A stretch of 15,793 nt of DNA from an uncultured Prolixibacteraceae bacterium. GTDB taxonomy: Bacteria; Bacteroidota; Bacteroidia; Bacteroidales; Prolixibacteraceae. Of the stretch, positions 14,627-15,793 are shown piece after piece; the stretch's first letter is position 1, and each line of letters opens with the position of its first letter. The stretch is taken from contig CALGIG010000125.1 of NCBI GenBank assembly GCA_937915865.1, positions 1-15,793 of the forward strand, read 5' to 3'. The notes under the pieces were generated by a model. That model worked only from the letters and a program-made list of their open reading frames with translations, was not told the DNA's origin and made no database searches. A program made the position numbers and the translations under genes.

Positions 14627-14705
14627 TGTATTTTGTTTTATAAATGAACGTTACAGGTTACGTGTTTTGACTTTACCCGTAACTTGTATCTCGAAAGGTG
14701 CAACA

Positions 14706-15551
14706 TTATATTCTGTTTTTGTAATACGTTTCCAGCCCGTCAATTGGATCTTTCAAAACAGTGATTTCCTCGAAACCAAAATTGCTGGCAACGTTTCTCA
14801 AAATTAAACTGAAATGATAGGCAACAGAGCCTACAAAGCCAATCGGATATTTTGAGAAATCAGGTAGTTTGGTCACATTTCTATCGAAGAATTCCATGAA
14901 ATTTTGTTGTATAAATTCCTGGCAATAAGCTGATTCCTGATGTTCTGAAAGAAATGGGACGAATTGTGCCAGAAACTGGTTGGGTTTTTCGGTACGGTAT
15001 ACCCGGTTCAATGCTTCTTCGCGGGTAATACCGAACTGGTTGTTGAAATCATTACGAAGCTTAGCCGGCATTACATCCTTAAAAAAATCGCCAAGTAATT
15101 TGCGCCCCATAACCGAACCACTTCCTTCGTCGCCTAAAATAAAACCAAGAGGTGAGATACCCATCAAAACTTGTGTTCCATCGTAAAGACAAGCGTTTGA
15201 CCCAGTTCCCAAAATACAGCCAATTCCAGCTTTATCTCCAAACAATGCTTTGGCAGCTCCCAAAACATCACTTGCAGTCTCAACAGTTGCATGGTGATAA
15301 ATACGATTCAAAGCGTTACGAATAATTTCACCTTTTTCATCATTTACAATTCCAGCTCCAAAAAAATAAATCTGCTCAATATCCAGACCTGTTTCAGGCA
15401 GAAGGACGGTTTCAATTTCTCGATGAATACTTTCCTCTGGCTGAGTATATGGATTTAGCCCGGAAGTTTTGATATTTTTCACTTCACCCGAAGCTCCAAT
15501 CAGTTTCCATGCTGTTTTGGTCGATCCGCTATCTGCTATTAGTTTTATCAT
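14706..15551 (-). CDS. BadF/BadG-type sugar kinase, probable MurNAc/GlcNAc kinase (MurK-like)
   Basis: This is a 281-residue ASKHA kinase of the BadF/BadG/BcrA/BcrD family. The phosphate-1 loop is DSGSTKT (7-13), the catalytic aspartate is probably D95 in TASDVLGAA, and the phosphate-2 loop is GTGSNA (115-120). GFILGDEGSG (136-145) and the adenosine-side GFVGSVA (238-244) complete the family pattern. Relatives include N-acetylglucosamine kinase and MurK, which phosphorylates MurNAc and GlcNAc in clostridia and Tannerella. Because murQ follows 79 bp downstream on the same strand, phosphorylation of MurNAc at C6 is the most economical role. GlcNAc kinase remains possible. A consensus -7 element lies 22 bases before ATG 15551. 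No MurNAc transporter is in view. Confidence 0.88.
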   Translation of the reverse strand: MIKLIADSGSTKTAWKLIGASGEVKNIKTSGLNPYTQPEESIHREIETVLLPETGLDIEQIYFFGAGIVNDEKGEIIRNALNRIYHHATVETASDVLGAAKALFGDKAGIGCILGTGSNACLYDGTQVLMGISPLGFILGDEGSGSVMGRKLLGDFFKDVMPAKLRNDFNNQFGITREEALNRVYRTEKPNQFLAQFVPFLSEHQESAYCQEFIQQNFMEFFDRNVTKLPDFSKYPIGFVGSVAYHFSLILRNVASNFGFEEITVLKDPIDGLETYYKNRI

Positions 15552-15572
15552 GCTGTTTCATTAAAACTCTGG

Positions 15573-15580
15573 CAAAGATA
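15573..15580 (-). promoter_or_regulatory. -7 element for the murK-like/murQ/guaD transcript
   Basis: TATCTTTG on the minus strand matches TAnnTTTG exactly and lies 22-29 bases before ATG 15551. The expected -33 TTTG is not clear, although the T-rich stretch upstream may help. The leader would be only about 15 nt. Confidence 0.55.
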
Positions 15581-15627
15581 GGCAATTCCTAAAAAAACTT
15601 ATAACTTCAATTACCTTGGTCGTGGGT

Positions 15628-15655
15628 TTTGGTTTCATTAATTCAGGTATATTTG
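15628..15655 (+). promoter_or_regulatory. Possible plus-strand promoter reading out of the window
   Basis: TATATTTG (15648-15655) matches TAnnTTTG, with TTTG at 15628-15631; the 16-base spacing is slightly short. The sequence beyond (15660-15793) is extremely AT-rich and has no gene in the window. If active, the promoter would serve a gene to the right with a leader of more than 130 nt. Confidence 0.35.
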
Positions 15656-15793
15656 GTGTTGGATAATAGCTTAATTAATTTTTAATTTAAAACTATTTAA
15701 AAAAGTAGGTTTTTTTATAAATTATTTAAAAATTTGCAACTAAGTACATGACAAAAATTTAAAAATACCAATATCATCTTGAAACAAAGCATT

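Noticed and set aside
14638..14700. GTTACG/CGTAAC inverted repeat before murQ as an operator
   Set aside because: The arms are only six bases with a long spacer and no second occurrence in the window, so chance is a sufficient explanation.

Overview
The window looks like a chromosomal segment of a Bacteroidota bacterium, probably a Bacteroidales/Marinilabiliales-type free-living or marine member. The reasons are the AT-rich sequence, several TAnnTTTG-type -7 promoter elements, genes that mostly start without a Shine-Dalgarno sequence, and family content typical of the phylum: a DUF3822 gene overlapping rsmD, a short Ppx/GppA protein, a sigma-54-type response regulator without a DNA-binding domain, a BadF-type kinase next to murQ, and an AsmA-like giant protein behind a small lipoprotein. 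The taxonomic call is inference from gene content; no rRNA marker is present.

Layout. Bases 1-525 hold two copies of a unit made of a tRNA-Asp-like 3' end, an intrinsic terminator and a GIY-YIG endonuclease gene. The first nuclease gene is intact. The second is a frameshifted stub behind a decayed tRNA-Asp copy. After about 280 bp with no recognisable gene comes a minus-strand set: a ppx/gppA-like gene, an NtrC-like response regulator and a membrane histidine kinase, read in that order (4331 to 809). Next on the minus strand is cysK with a strong terminator behind it, preceded by an ABC-2 exporter (ATPase, then permease) and by DUF3822-rsmD. Two plus-strand genes follow, a lipocalin-like lipoprotein and an AsmA-family protein. 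The right end is a minus-strand set of a MurNAc/GlcNAc kinase-like gene, murQ and guaD, which points to recovery of peptidoglycan amino sugars and purine nitrogen.

The most interesting feature is the leader of cysK. Between the ABC permease and cysK lies an 8-codon reading frame, MCCCYRQN, with three consecutive cysteine codons. An intrinsic terminator (7-bp stem and eight U) follows it, 28 nt before the cysK ATG. A GAAGG immediately after the leader stop codon can pair with the 5' arm of the terminator. This is the architecture of ribosome-mediated transcription attenuation, here apparently sensing cysteine (or charged tRNA-Cys) to control cysteine synthase. The CysK protein itself contains no cysteine. 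The second noteworthy item is the tandem tRNA-end/GIY-YIG unit, which suggests a nuclease gene spreading or recombining at a tRNA 3' end.
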